From: Schistocerca nitens
Taxonomy: Eukaryota > Arthropoda > Insecta > Orthoptera > Acrididae
DNA: 64,000 nucleotides
Assembly (NCBI RefSeq): GCF_023898315.1
Contig: NC_064616.1
Coordinates: 545,095,602 to 545,159,601, forward strand
Direction: 5' to 3'
The notes below the pieces were generated by a model that saw nothing but the letters and a program-made list of their open reading frames with translations, searched no databases and had not been told where the DNA came from. Below are positions 1 through 10,993 of this stretch, piece after piece (the stretch's first letter is position 1; each line of letters opens with the position of its first letter). The translations under genes were made by a program, and so were the position numbers.

Positions 1-700
1 TTTCATTCTGTGATTTTCTTGGGGTCAAAAAGTTGCTGATAGTTTTCCTACAAACACTGTCTCGGTGTTGAAGCTCTCCCATGGTTACCCGGACGAAAGT
101 CTTTAAGTCACTCAAAACGGCATTTTGAGCATGCACTGAACTGTAAAGTGTATCTCACATTAAACACAAATGTCATAGTCACTCTCAGAGTACCATCCAC
201 ACGAAACTGGTCGTCCAGAAATGGCCCTGCAACTACTGTTATCCACGGTCCTGCCCTTTCAGTTCACGGTGTAATTAAGTCTTATGTTCCAACAAACAGC
301 ACCTATTCTCACACCAATTAAAGACTATGTCTCCTACTACAAATGCAAATGTCAGTGTCCCACTTTAGTTTCTTGCGTTCAAACAATAATTAGTCACCAA
401 ACGGCAACTGTCCTCATTAAGTATACCAAGCGTCCCACACGCATTTTACAAAGCAAACTTAACAAATCACTGCCAAAATATTATGGATCCCACCGTTCAG
501 TGGGCAAGACCAAACAAAACAACCGTCCTGTGTGCTAAAGACAAAATCTTTTCCACCACTCACAACGTGGAAACACCAACATACGAGCAGTCATCTTGTT
601 TCACTGCTCCACAGACCAGTACTAGTTAATAGTTGCTGTTAAAAAGTGCCCGCCAGACTCCGCCGCACGTCTATCATTCTGCCGTCGCACCATCGCCACA
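1..700. other. No recognisable gene; AT-rich unique-looking DNA
   Basis: Both strands show only short frames without domain signatures. The 84-residue frame at 284-538 has no recognisable motif and low-complexity composition. I see no SINE head, LTR end or transposase motif here. Confidence 0.4.
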
Positions 701-1015
701 CGAGCCGTTGAGCAGAAAAACCATCCGCTGTTGCCTCCACGGGATACTGTCTCCAGTCGTAAGGGTGGCGCAACTTAAGAATGGCCAATGGTAGGTGCGT
801 GTCGCCCCAGGCCGTTGACCTGCTGTAGTGGGCGCGTGGAGTGTATCTCGACGGGCAGTGGAGTGGGGAGGGCAGCGGCTCTGTCGCCTCTCACATGGCG
901 ACGTCAGCTAGGCCTACCGCCTTCTTATGCGGTACGGGCGCGTTCTGCGTTGCATCTCAGCGCTACGACACACAGTGAGTCAGATCCATCCGTGCATCTA
1001 GCAACATTACAGACA
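640..1015. other. GC- and CpG-rich block of unknown nature
   Basis: This block is clearly richer in G, C and CpG than the AT-rich DNA on both sides and ends abruptly near 1015. It could be an LTR or untranslated region of a retroelement, or a CpG-rich host promoter. No open frame in it resembles a known protein, and the 77-residue frame at 788-1021 is probably a composition effect. Edges are approximate. Confidence 0.3.
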
Positions 1016-1233
1016 AAATGATATTCTTACAGTATTCGAATACTCATTGATTACATGTATGATCTATTAGATACGTTGGTAATAAAGGAATCTTTGTTCT
1101 AAAAAACATAAAATCATACACCCTAGTTTTCTACACATACAACATCAACATTTATCCCTTTTCTATATAAAGCCCACACTTGTGCTATTGATTGTACCTC
1201 TCGTCCCTCATACAAAACATGAAATTGTTAAAA

Positions 1234-1590
1234 AAAAAAGGAATACGGAACAGTCCATATAGCTCATAATAACAATATCAAATAGTAGACTACTTTAACA
1301 TCCTATCACAGTGAACATATTAGAAACTGTTGATTCTAAAACTACAATATACAACGCACCTTTGTGCTTTTGACAGACTGAAATTAATATCCCTTAAAAG
1401 TGTTCTAACAAAAAAAGAAACAATCTATACAGCTCACCACTACCTATTACGTAATGTTAAATAGTAAACTATTTTAACATCTTCACACAATTAACATTTT
1501 TTAAACTGATGACTCTAAATCTACAACATACAGTTCACCTTTGTGCTTGTGACAGATAGAAATTAGTATCTCTTTACATATTTTACCTTT
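1234..1590. repeat. Imperfect tandem duplication, about 170-180 bp period
   Basis: Two consecutive units share the order agctca, then aaatagta(g/a)ac, then tctaaa, then cacctttgtgct, then gacaga and gaaatta. Landmarks lie at 1261 and 1431 (agctca), and at 1357 and 1536 (cacc). Identity is about 80 %. A further diverged unit may precede them around 1130-1230. The repeat is AT-rich with no coding potential. From about 1595 to 2100 nothing else is recognisable. Confidence 0.55.
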
Positions 1591-2102
1591 TATTATATAT
1601 AACAACATTTCTAGGACATGTATGTACCATCCACATGACGTCATATCCTGACCTCTCATCGAGGTTCATCCAAATCAAACAATAAAGCGCATTAATGTTT
1701 TAGTTATGGATCAGTAGCATCCCCTTTACAGTAGTGTGCGCATTGATCACACTACTCTACGACTCTCACACAACTGACACCACATTTTCCTTCTCATTCA
1801 ATCCATTAATACACCAGCAAAATAGGTCTAGAAGTCATCTAACCGTAACACCACCACACTCACGTCAACATACCATACCTTTGCTCCCTTATACTCAATC
1901 ACATAACACATGGAGTTGTTTCGGAGATAGAATTCCAGTCTCCGATTTCGTCCTTTTACTCTGGCCCCTCTCTCGACCGGCTTACCTCTGCATTCACATT
2001 AACGATTATTCATCCTGCTAAATATCAACTTAGAATAGCGACATTTCATCTAAGAACAAAAATACACAGTTTATTCATCCTGCAAAATAACTGTAGACAT
2101 TC

Positions 2103-3215
2103 TTGGTACCGTTTTTGATTAGTTATACTGGTGCAAGGCTTCAACAACCACCACTCCTTGACTTCCTTACACATTTAAACTCCATACACCCCAACATCAA
2201 ATTCAGTATGGAGTCTGAAATGGAGGGTAAATTACCTTTCCTTGACGTCTTGGTCAAGAGAAGGGCTGACGGCACCCTAGGTCATGGGGTGTATCGGAAG
2301 ACAACGCACACTGATCTGTATTTGCACGCAAACAGCTGCCACCACCCTTCATAGAGGAATGGGGTACTTAAAACTCTAGTACATAGGGCGCGCACTATCT
2401 CTGACGCAGGGAGTCTACCCCAGGAATTGGAACATCTGAGAACTGTATTTCGAAAAAATGGGTACTCAGAGTGGCAGATTCAACGTGCTCTCCGCCCAAC
2501 CACTGCAGCACAACCTGTTGACATGGATGAAGTCACGAGGGAGGAGGTAGGCAGTGCATTTATTCCATACACAGGCGCAGTCTCGGGGAAAATCGCCCGC
2601 ATTCTGAAGAAACACCGGGTCGGAACTGTGTTTTGTCCTCCAAATAAAACTCGTGCACTGGTGGGGAGCGCCAAAGATGACCTCGGTTTGAGGAAGGCCG
2701 GCGTGTACCAGATTCCGTGTCAATGTGGAAAGTCGTATATTGGTCAGACGATGCGTACCGTCGAGGATCGATGCCGTGAACACCAGAGGCGCACTCGACT
2801 GATGTATCCGAGCAAGTCGGCGGCCGCTGAACATTGTTTGTCGGAAAATCACGCCATGGAGTATGACCGCACGAGGAATCTGGTACAGACGTCGAGATAC
2901 TGGGACAGCGTTGTTAGAGAGGCCATCGAAATTCGCACCAATGACGACCTCATAAACCGTGACTGTGGCTATAATCTTAGCAAGGCTTGGGAACCAGCGA
3001 TTGGGTTAATCAAGAGTAAATCGAGCAAACGTATAGTTGTGACGACCACGGCGGACAGAGCCATCACACCGACCTCATCTCAGACGCCGTCGCAATATGT
3101 TCCACCGCGCGACCGTGGCGCGGGGCGCGGACGGCGGAGGGAGCCCGCCGCGGGCGGAGGGTATTTAAGTCGGCCGCCGCCGCGACCGAACCCAGTTCCC
3201 TCTGAGCAGCCATAG
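2103..3215 (+). pseudogene. Penelope-like retroelement: end of reverse transcriptase plus GIY-YIG endonuclease
   Basis: The frame encodes the C-terminal part of a Penelope-like element polyprotein. Seen directly: an RT thumb-type stretch containing [10 protein letters not shown] and [15 protein letters not shown], then a linker, then a GIY-YIG nuclease with GVYQIPC at about 2700, CGKSYIGQT at about 2727-2753, and a downstream R..EH. The order RT followed by GIY-YIG is diagnostic for Penelope-like elements. The copy is truncated at its 5' end near 2130, so the catalytic RT palm is missing. One in-frame TAG at 2352-2354 follows the CHHPS motif and looks like a CAG to TAG change. Everything after it stays open to the TAG at 3213-3215. 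The last 80 residues are low-complexity and rich in Arg, Pro and Gly. The element is dead as it stands but not old enough to have accumulated many breaks. Confidence 0.9.
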
Positions 3216-3261
3216 CGTACGGACCTCCGTGCCGGCACGTTCACAGGAGCTCAGTCCGTCA

Positions 3262-3320
3262 GTTCACCTGATGATGGCGACATTTATGATCGCCGAAATA
3301 CTGTGCCCGTTGGACACTAT
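3262..3320 (+). ncRNA. Hammerhead-ribozyme-like motif at the tail of the Penelope-like element
   Basis: Just downstream of the Penelope-like frame is CAC-CTGATGA (3265-3274), then a hairpin with stem GGCGA/TCGCC (3276-3294), then GAAA (3295-3298), then GTG at 3303-3305, which can pair with the leading CAC. This matches the hammerhead core CUGANGA, stem II, GAAA. Penelope-like elements are known to carry hammerhead ribozymes in their terminal repeats, usually with a very short stem III that works best as a dimer. One unpaired T precedes stem II, so activity is uncertain. Confidence 0.45.
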
Positions 3321-3359
3321 AGACCGGCAGCACACGCGTGGATATTTTGATTATCAAAT

Positions 3360-4070
3360 ACGCCGGATAGAAACTCAAGAATCACACAAAAAATATTATT
3401 TATGCCATATTGCAAATGTTATGGTAAGAATTAGATTTACGCTTATATTACATCTTACGTCAGTATTCCACAACGTTCACCATCTGGATCTCATACTCCC
3501 TTTATATCCTTTCACGTTGTGCAGTTGTCCTCATCTCGTCATTCGTATTTCGGCTCTCCTTCCGTCCATTACTCCATCATTTCCTGGCCTTCCGTCGCCA
3601 TTCGCACCAATCTAGAATGCAGCATACACAGGCCTCTCTGTAACATACATCTAAGACAGCTCCACATTATTCAATTCTACCCATCTTTATTTGCCACTGT
3701 TTCATCACGTCGAATCTCTCATTATTAATCAAACTGATTCACGTCGCTTCTCTTCTTAAATATCACCTTTACCCACTACTATTTATCACGTCGTTTTTCT
3801 CTCTATCTACCATCTTTATCCACTCATTAATCATTACGTCGTTTCTGCTTGATCCTTAGGCATATGACAAAAAATACGTACATACACCACTCTGTCGACT
3901 CCTGTTCATGACTCATTCGACCAGTCTATTCCGTCATACTTCCTGACATCCCGCCTGAAAATTCTTATGTTCGATCTGACCCTGCACAACGTTGCACACC
4001 ACAAATAAATACACTTACTATATACCATAACTTGCCTACTTTCGATCTATCCTTACCTTTTCCATAATTT
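3360..4070. other. Pyrimidine-rich non-coding stretch
   Basis: No recognisable protein. The heptamer CACGTCG, followed by a pyrimidine run, recurs loosely at 3706, 3740 and 3787, with ACGTCG again at 3836. This suggests an old, irregular tandem repeat or the untranslated or LTR region of the gypsy relic that follows on the minus strand. Confidence 0.3.
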
Positions 4071-4215
4071 GATTTTAGAAATGTGATGAAGCCCACGCGA
4101 TTGTTTTCCCTTGATCGCCTCAATCAGTACAGCATTTTCATGGACAATCTGTCTCACTCTGAACGGTCCACTATACACAGCAAAGAATTTGCTAGTTAGG
4201 AATCTGTTCTTACAT
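4070..4215 (-). pseudogene. Gypsy-type retroelement relic: integrase C-terminal end
   Basis: On the minus strand a short frame reads KFFAVYSGPFRV, then QIVHENAVLI and a final LHHIS-like segment. This is the pattern seen at the C-terminus of gypsy/retroviral pol (K..xxY.GPF.v...v). It lies downstream, in the minus sense, of the gag relic at 4816-6062. The protease, reverse transcriptase and integrase core that should lie between are absent, so this is probably one internally deleted copy. The 600 bp between the two pieces shows nothing else I can identify. Confidence 0.5.
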
Positions 4216-4815
4216 GAAAATTAAATGTGTGCTGAGAATATACAAGCTGGGAGAAAGGGACAGCCCAAGTGTTACAAACTTTGGTGCCAGTGGCCTCTTT
4301 CACTAACACCAGATTCCAAACAACCATACACAGCACTTCATTATAACTGTCACCACGACAATGGCATACTATAGATCAGATGGCATCTAATTTAAAAACT
4401 TCGATCACATTGCTGATGTTACCTGTAACAGCAGTATAAATGTACCCCATGCCATTCAGATCACAATGTTGACTTTTCACATTACGTGTTAAGTACCTGC
4501 AATAGTCAAATCGCACTAATTAAACTGGACTCATTGGCATTATTACATAACATTTTTAGCAACTGGTTTTTGAGGAAACAGTCCTTTTACTTAAGTGTTC
4601 CAAATAAAAAATTTCCAGATTTTGCTCTGAGAGACCAGCCTAACAGATGCCATTACTGGTGTCTTATTCTATGATCAGAAGTATGGTATTTGCATTCCTA
4701 CATATCAGTAGAGTATGTCTGCTACATAGACAATTTTCAGTGACAGCGGCATGTGTTTTAAGGCAAGATGCTAAGGGCTGATATGTTGGATTAGTTTCTC
4801 CTATCCATCACTCCA

Positions 4816-6062
4816 TTATGACAAGAATGAAATGCCAGGATTCCATGCTCTCCTGTCATTCTGATAGTTTCTGCCGTTCCTATCCTCGACTCTGTCTGAC
4901 CTATGAGTCGCATCTCCGTTCACGATGTTGCTCTCATTACCCAGTTCCCGTAAAAAATGCTGAAATGATGCAGAATTGTTTAAGCCTCTGCCTCCTATCG
5001 CTATATCTCTGCGCAATTTCACTGGAAACTTCGTTATACAGATCCTAATGAGCTCCCCAAGTTCGTATGTCACATTCAAATACCTATTTCGGCTCAGCTC
5101 TTCCTGATAGCACGCCACTGGATCTCGTATACCATCTACGTTACAATTTGGCATCATCAATATGCTTTGCTTAACTTGGTCGTGCTTACTTTTCATCCAG
5201 AATTCATTTAAAAACTTGTCACAAAATTTCTTGTAGCTACTACTGTCTTTAATAACTTCCTGCATTTTCGCCCTAGCCTCGTCCCTCAAATGGTTACACA
5301 CATACTTCATTTTGAGGAGCGGTCCCCATGATGAAGGTAATAAATCTTGAAATTGAGACAGCCTTGGACTGTGCCCAGTTGGGTTTTGTCACCTGTTTTA
5401 TCCGACACAACCGTTCTTCTAACTCTCTGAGATCGTCTTCCTCTTTCTGCCTATTTTCTTTTTTTTGAATTTATCTCACTCTCCCTCTGCAATCTACCTG
5501 ATGGTGTGTCACCTTCGCTACTGAACGCTAATAGCAACTGTGCTAGTTCTTCCATATGTTTCTTATTTATTTCTAATTGCGCCTCTTTAAGCTGTAATAG
5601 TGACTGTATCTCCTACTGGTCGGCATAAACCTCTCGCTGCGTACTGTCAGAGCCTGTCTCGCCTCTTATACTGACCTTTTCTACATCTCCACTAATCTTA
5701 TTCATTCTGACCACTACCTCTGCAACTTCATGCTTGTGTTCATTTAGCGCCACTTCCTGGTCGGTGACTTGAGTTTCCACGCTGTCTAATGCCCCTTGTT
5801 TATCTGCAAGTAAGTCCTCCACTACCTCTTCGATTCGCTCATCCGGCAACACGTCCCTAGGTTCTGTAATATCATACTCTATCGATATTATTCGTACCTC
5901 CAAATTATTGGCTTTTCCTTTCACGGCGTCACATACTTGCTTCAACGCACCCAGATTCTTCTCCCTCTCATCTAACCGATTCTTAACTGTGGGCAGATGC
6001 TCATCTAAAACTGAGAGTAGCTTACTGATTGCCTCTTTATTTCCCTTATTTATTGCTTCCAA
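4816..6062 (-). pseudogene. Gypsy-type retroelement gag relic
   Basis: Two minus-strand frames (6062-5613 and 5310-4816) look like the halves of a gag protein. The first is a charged, heptad-rich coiled-coil region (149 residues), ended by a TAG just after YADQ. The second resembles a gypsy capsid domain, with KFCDKFLNEFWMKSKHDQ and a later basic, Asn/Arg-rich tail. The two pieces are in different frames, so at least one frameshift separates them. No zinc knuckle is obvious. The 5' end abuts the 3' tail of the LINE at 6062. The frames are non-functional and I found no LTR flanking them. Confidence 0.55.
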
Positions 6063-6660
6063 TCTACATCTACATCTACATTTATACTCCGCAAGCCACT
6101 CAACGGTGTGTGGCGGAGGACACTTTACGTGCCACTGTCATTACCTCCCTTTCCTGTTCCAGTCGCGTATGGTTCGCGGGAAGAACGACTGTCTGAAAGC
6201 CTCCGTGCGCGCTCGAATCTCTCTAATTTTACATTCTTGATCTCCTCGGGAGGTATAAGTAGGGGAAAGCAATATATTCGATACCTCATCCAGAAACGCA
6301 CCCTCTCGAAACCTGGCGAGCAAGCTACACCGCGATGCAGAGCGCCTCTCTTGCAGAGTCTGCCACTAGAGTTTGCCAAACATCTGCGTAACGCTATCAC
6401 GGTTACCAAATAACCCTGTGACGAAACGCGCCGCTCTTCTTTGGATCTTCTCTATCTCCTCCGTCAACCCGATCTGGTATGGATCCCACACTGTTGAGCA
6501 ATAGTCAAGTATAGGTCGAACGAGTGTTTTGTAAGCCACCTCCTTTGTTGATGGAGTACATTTTCTAAGGACTCTCCCAATGAATCTCAACCTGGTACCC
6601 GCCTTACCAACAATTAATTTTATATGATCATTCCTCTTCAAATCGTTCCGCACGCATACT
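6062..6660 (-). pseudogene. 3' end of a non-LTR retrotransposon (Jockey/CR1-like)
   Basis: The minus strand encodes the C-terminal end of a LINE ORF2. The frame at 6653-6366 carries LVRPILDYCSTVWDPYQ and IQRRAARFV. A frameshift then moves to the frame with FLDEVSNILLSPTYTSRG and EIRARTEAFRQSFFPR, ending at a stop before 6125. The same motifs occur in the longer LINE at 47650-49500, so both belong to one family. The 3' end, at about 6062-6081 on the plus strand, is a short TACATC array, that is a (GATGTA)n tail in element sense, typical of LINE 3' termini. The copy is severely 5' truncated. Confidence 0.8.
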
Positions 6661-7900
6661 CCCAGATTGACAGTGTCATCAATTTGACAGTGGCTGCACA
6701 GACGTTGGTGGTGTTAATCGGAATCCTAATCTTGCACCATGTGATTTCCTTACTGTCGGAAATCTGAAAGAACCTCTGGATGAAAGGTGATTCTCTGAAG
6801 ATGAGGAAGTTCGCACGGCGGACTTCTATCATCGAGGAATCTAATAATTGATTTAACGTTCCGATATTTGTTTACAGTGACTTGATGTTTATGTTGAAAG
6901 AAATAGTGTAATGTGTCTATGTTACTTTAAAGTAACATTTTATGAAAGTTCTTTGGCGTGGTATAATTATGCTTTAGCTTCCCTTTACAAGTTCTCTCGT
7001 AAATCTCATCAGACTTTTATCGCAACCCTAAGAGTCATTCCTAGTTCGTCTTTTAGTCTGTTAAACTAGAAGCCAGATTACGTTGTACCATAGCCTCTCT
7101 CATCTTCTCTCAAACTAAAATACAGTGAGCATTGGAAAAGTTTGTTGAATGGTCTTAAAAATAAAGGAAACAAGGGTTATAAACAAAATACCTTTACTGA
7201 TCTTCAGAGTAATTAACATTAGTTTTAACACACTTCTGACATTTGTGTAAAGCTGTTGGAAACTATCAGCAAACGTTTCTTGTGGAACCGCTCTAAGCAC
7301 CGTGATCACGTATTGTTGGATATACTTAACGTCTGAGAATGTTTGTGAAAAATAGTGCTTACACTGTCGTTGCTTATCTTCCAACCTTCTGCTCTCTCTC
7401 TCAAAGACGGGAGCTGACGGAATCGCTGGAGAAGATAGGTGATTGAAATAAATTTTAATTTTGTAGAGACTGGAACGCACGTACCGGGTAAGGAACTAAC
7501 AATCCCATTGTTGGCCAGCATGTAGAAATTATGTTAAAAGACAAAGATGATACGCTGATAGACTTATACTAGCAAAATGCTATGAAGATATTGAATGGGT
7601 GGTTTAGGCATACGCAATACATCAATATACATAACAACAACCGACACGGAAGTTAAGATCAGTAACTGACTATCTGATAACACGGCAGAAAGCAAGCCTG
7701 TTAATTAAGGACATGAGAGTTTCCCACGGCCCCGATAGTTGATCAGACTATTACTTACTGGTATCAAGAATCTACTTTTCCTTTAGACGGAAATAAGAAA
7801 CAGCTGAAGAACTGGTAACTGTAAATTTCTCGGAGGTCCGGTATAATCTGTTAAATCTGAAGGAGAAGTCAAAACGTTCCTCTGTCAACCAAGACTGGCA
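6660..7900. other. No recognisable gene
   Basis: Only short, unsupported frames. The first 180 bp may still be diverged LINE sequence upstream of the 6.1-6.66 kb copy. The 121-residue minus-strand frame at 7115-7480 matches nothing I know. No SINE head or terminal repeat was noticed. Confidence 0.3.
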
Positions 7901-8479
7901 GTCAAGGCATCACTTATTGGCATGATACTGTAGGCAATATGTATCCATCTGTTAAAGAAATGGCACAGAAGGCAGACTGTGAAGCTCTGAGCCGGAAAAG
8001 AAAGTTGGGAAAAGAAGAGTTTGAGCTATGATGGAACAACGAAGTAGATAATTTGGTGAAGATGAAAAGAACGCCTTTAATAAATGGCAGTGCACTTGCC
8101 TTGATAAAGACCTATAGTATTTGGAGCTAAACGGGAATAAACACAAAAGGACCTTTACTAAAGCCCATAACGGAGGCGTGGCAGAAAGTCGGAGAGGACC
8201 TAGAAGGAATCTTAGGTGGTACTAGAACACTCAGAGCTTGGAAAGAACTGAAGACAATAAGTATTGAAAACAAGATTGTTTTAGGATTACTCTGATAAGT
8301 TTGGAGGAATGGGGGAAGTATTACTAAACCGTGCTCACGGAGAAGCGAAACGAGATATGGTAAATATGACGGAAAATGTCGAACACCCACAATAGATTAT
8401 CTCGTAAGAAATTTGTAAATCCGTGAAGTATGTGAACAGTGGAAGGTCACCGGATCCGGGTGGCATAAACACAGAATCA

Positions 8480-8890
8480 ATAAAGGCAACTCCTATCGTT
8501 GTGCATGGTACTGCCGCTAACCCTGAGATATTCGACTTTGGTTATGTTTACTGTGAGGCCCCATCTTTCATACTCCTCTCTTAACTTCTGAAGCATGTAC
8601 TCAGTACCATCCTGGTCCCCTGCTACGGTGATGTCGTCACCAGCGTAGATTTCAGCATCCACAGCCAAACTCGTGAGTCCACATTTTTTTGGTCCAGGCT
8701 TTAAGTGCTTCCGGCACATAGATTTTAAGCAGTGCCGGTGCTATAGCACGCCCTTGGCCTCTTGGAATAGCCATTTTGTAACAGGAAACTCCGATTACAC
8801 TGAATTTCATTTTGATGGGTCTCACACAGTTTGTATAGAAGTGTTTAACTGCTTCGATATTGGCCCCTTTATGCAACAAGTGTTTGAAAG
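8480..8890 (-). pseudogene. Inverted second copy of the RTE-type RT fragment
   Basis: The minus strand carries HFYTNCVRPIKMKFSVIGVSCYK, PRGQGRAIAPALLKIYV, an AGDD motif and LQKLREEYERWGLTVNITK. This is the same part of reverse transcriptase as the plus-strand core at 9240-10300 but in the opposite orientation. It lies between the linker and the RT start of that plus-strand LINE. It may be a 5'-inverted or separately inserted fragment of the same family. Frameshifts between the two sub-frames (8879-8652 and 8719-8477) make it non-functional. Confidence 0.65.
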
Positions 8891-9270
8891 TGGACCACGT
8901 ACGTAAGGGATGGAAAAAAATCTACTATTACTTCAGTCTGTAAGAGATGGAATAGAGAGGACTGTGGAAATTACTGCGGCATAAGTACGATGCCATCAGT
9001 AGTGCGATTATACTGGGGAATCTGTGGTTGAGGGCGATAATATATGAAGAACGGAGATGTTCTAGGCCAGGTGCTGATGTACTGAATTCGCATTGTGGTA
9101 TACAATAGAGAAGAAGGTTGCCAGAGTAACAGAGTCTTCGTGGATTAGCACATGGCCTACGATAAAGTATCACTCAGCAATCTGTGGGCAAGTATGAACA
9201 AGTGTGGCGTCTCAACAATTTACATCAAAGCAGTTAAGCAGTTCTATACAAACTATGTGCGCGCCGTCAA

Positions 9271-9970
9271 TGTGGTGTCACCGCCAGACGCCACACTTGC
9301 TAGGTGGTAGCCTTTAAATCGGCCGCGGTCCGTTAGTATACGTCGGACCCACGTGTCGCCACTGTCAGTGATTGCAGACCGAGCGCCGCCACACGGCAGA
9401 TCTAGAGAGACTTACTAGCACTCGCCCCAGTTGTACAGCCGACGTTCATAGGAATGGTTCATTGACAATCACGCTCTCATTTGCCGAGACGATAGTTAGC
9501 GTAGCCTTCAGCTACGTCATTTGCTACGACCTAGCAAAAAAATGGTTCAAATGGCTCTGAGCACTATGGGACTCAACATCTATGGTCATAAGTCCCCTAG
9601 AACGTGGAACTACTTAAACCTAACTAACCTAAGGACATCACACACATTCATAGCCGATGCAGGATTCGAACCTGCGACCGAAGCAGTCGCGCGGTTCCTG
9701 ACTGCGCGCCTAGAACCGCTAGACCACCGCGGCCGGCTACGACCTAGCAAGGCGCCATTACCAGTTAGATAAAAGCTTCTTATAAAACCTGTACCGTCAA
9801 GAGCAATGTACACCAATTATGGATTAAAGTTAAGTATTACATCACCTACGTACTTTATTTGCAATTCTCAAGACATTGTCCTGTTCCAGACCTCACGCCA
9901 ATCAGCGTGAGCTTAACGTGTGCCTTTCGGCTACCTCCGAGTGGCGTGGCTGTCTTGCTACGCCACGACA
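9271..9970. mobile_element. Solo LTR with 5 bp target duplication
   Basis: The segment begins TGTGGTGTCACCGCC and ends GCCACGACA, so it has TG...CA termini. It is flanked by the direct repeat GTCAA at 9266-9270 and 9971-9975. Its length is 700 bp, of which about 213 bp is a SINE with its own duplication. There is no internal retroelement sequence, so this is a solo LTR left by LTR-LTR recombination. The sequence agrees with a very common orthopteran LTR as I remember it (recognition, not search). It interrupts the RT frame of the RTE-type LINE. Confidence 0.85.
9538..9735 (-). mobile_element. tRNA-derived SINE (family A) inside the solo LTR
   Basis: In minus orientation the SINE has a tRNA-like head with B box GGTTCGAATCC, a body containing CCTTAGGTTAGTTAGG-like sequence, and a tail reading GAGCCATTTGAACCATTTTT. 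It is flanked by a perfect 15 bp duplication GCTACGACCTAGCAA at 9523-9537 and 9736-9750. It inserted into the LTR, so it is younger than the LTR. Confidence 0.9.
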
Positions 9971-10993
9971 GTCAAAGTAGGAAATTCACTGTCATCGGTA
10001 TTTCCTGTTACAAGAAACCTGTGCCGAGAGGCCAAGGGTATGTTATAACACCGACACTCTTTAAAATCTATGTGCAGGAAGCACTTAAAGCCTGGAGGAG
10101 GAAATGTGGACTCATAATATTCCCTGAGGGTGATGAAACCTTGTACACGCTTCTCTTCGCTGGAGACGAGGTCATCGAAACAGGAGATCAGAATGATGCT
10201 GAATACATTCTTCGGAAGTTAAGAGGGGAGAATGAAAGATGGGGTCTCACAACAAGCATGACAGAAACCGAATATCTGATGACTGGTGACAGTCCTATAT
10301 AGTATCTGAGTGTTAAAGTCAGGAAAATCAGGGTAATGTAAGTCTTTTAAGCACCTGTGTGTTATGACATCATCTAGTGGAAAAGAATGAACATAACGTA
10401 AATAATAAAATAGTGCAGGGCAAAAGCGTCGTAGGACAGCTTAAGTCGGTCCTATGGAATAACTAAAACTGGTGATATATCATTCGACTGTTGAAAACAT
10501 TGCTACGAACAGAGAAGAACTATGGGCTATAACCAAGCGCCAGAGAAATAAGTTGCTTGCACTAGGTATGAAGTTTTGGAGACGAAATTGTGGCATCTCT
10601 GCACCATGTATGAAATAAGAAGTGAGAGGCTACAGGCGTCCATAAATCAATAACAGACACCATAGAGATGATACGAATAAAATGGTATGGACATCTAGAC
10701 ATGTTGGATGAGACCCAGTGGTCGCAGAAAGTGTGGCAGTGGACCCTCAGGGGAAAGAAGAAAGCGTTGATAAGCTGTAGGCGAGATGTCTGGGGCGCAA
10801 TGGATGCCAGATGACCAGAAGAAGAAGACTATCATGATCAAAGGACCAGGAAAATGGGAAGCGAGAAATGGTGTGATCCGTATATTGCTTTCAACATGAT
10901 GATAATGAATTTCCAATCAACATTTTAATTATCCGCCAGATTATACATAGTGCAATTGGCCTATGATGTTAGACGATAGCAGGGGGGGTGGAG

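Larger units (their letters stand above)
7900..10870 (+). pseudogene. RTE-type LINE relic, interrupted by nested insertions
   Basis: Fragments in LINE order lie on the plus strand. A linker domain (about 7900-8480) contains WWNNEVDNLVK- and AWKELK-like segments. The RT start (8930-9270) has EDCGNYCGIST, then MAYDKVS and KQFYTNYVRAV. The RT core (9971-10301) has KFTVIGISCYK, PRGQG, LFAGDE in the place of FADD, and LRKLRGENERWGL. The C-terminal end (about 10640-10835) has RIKWYGHLDML and RRDVWGAMDAR. There are many frameshifts and stops, and the catalytic FADD is altered to FAGDE. Two insertions split it: an inverted second RT fragment at about 8480-8890 and a solo LTR at 9271-9970. Removing the LTR and one TSD rejoins the RT reading frame across 9270/9971. 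Confidence 0.75.

Noticed and set aside
2466..2852. 128-residue minus-strand open frame
   Set aside because: It is the antisense shadow of the Penelope-like GIY-YIG frame and has no independent signature.
9655..9735. tRNA genes suggested by B-box sequences (several places)
   Set aside because: The tRNA-like sequences are heads of SINEs flanked by target duplications; no intact cloverleaf with anticodon and acceptor pairing was seen.
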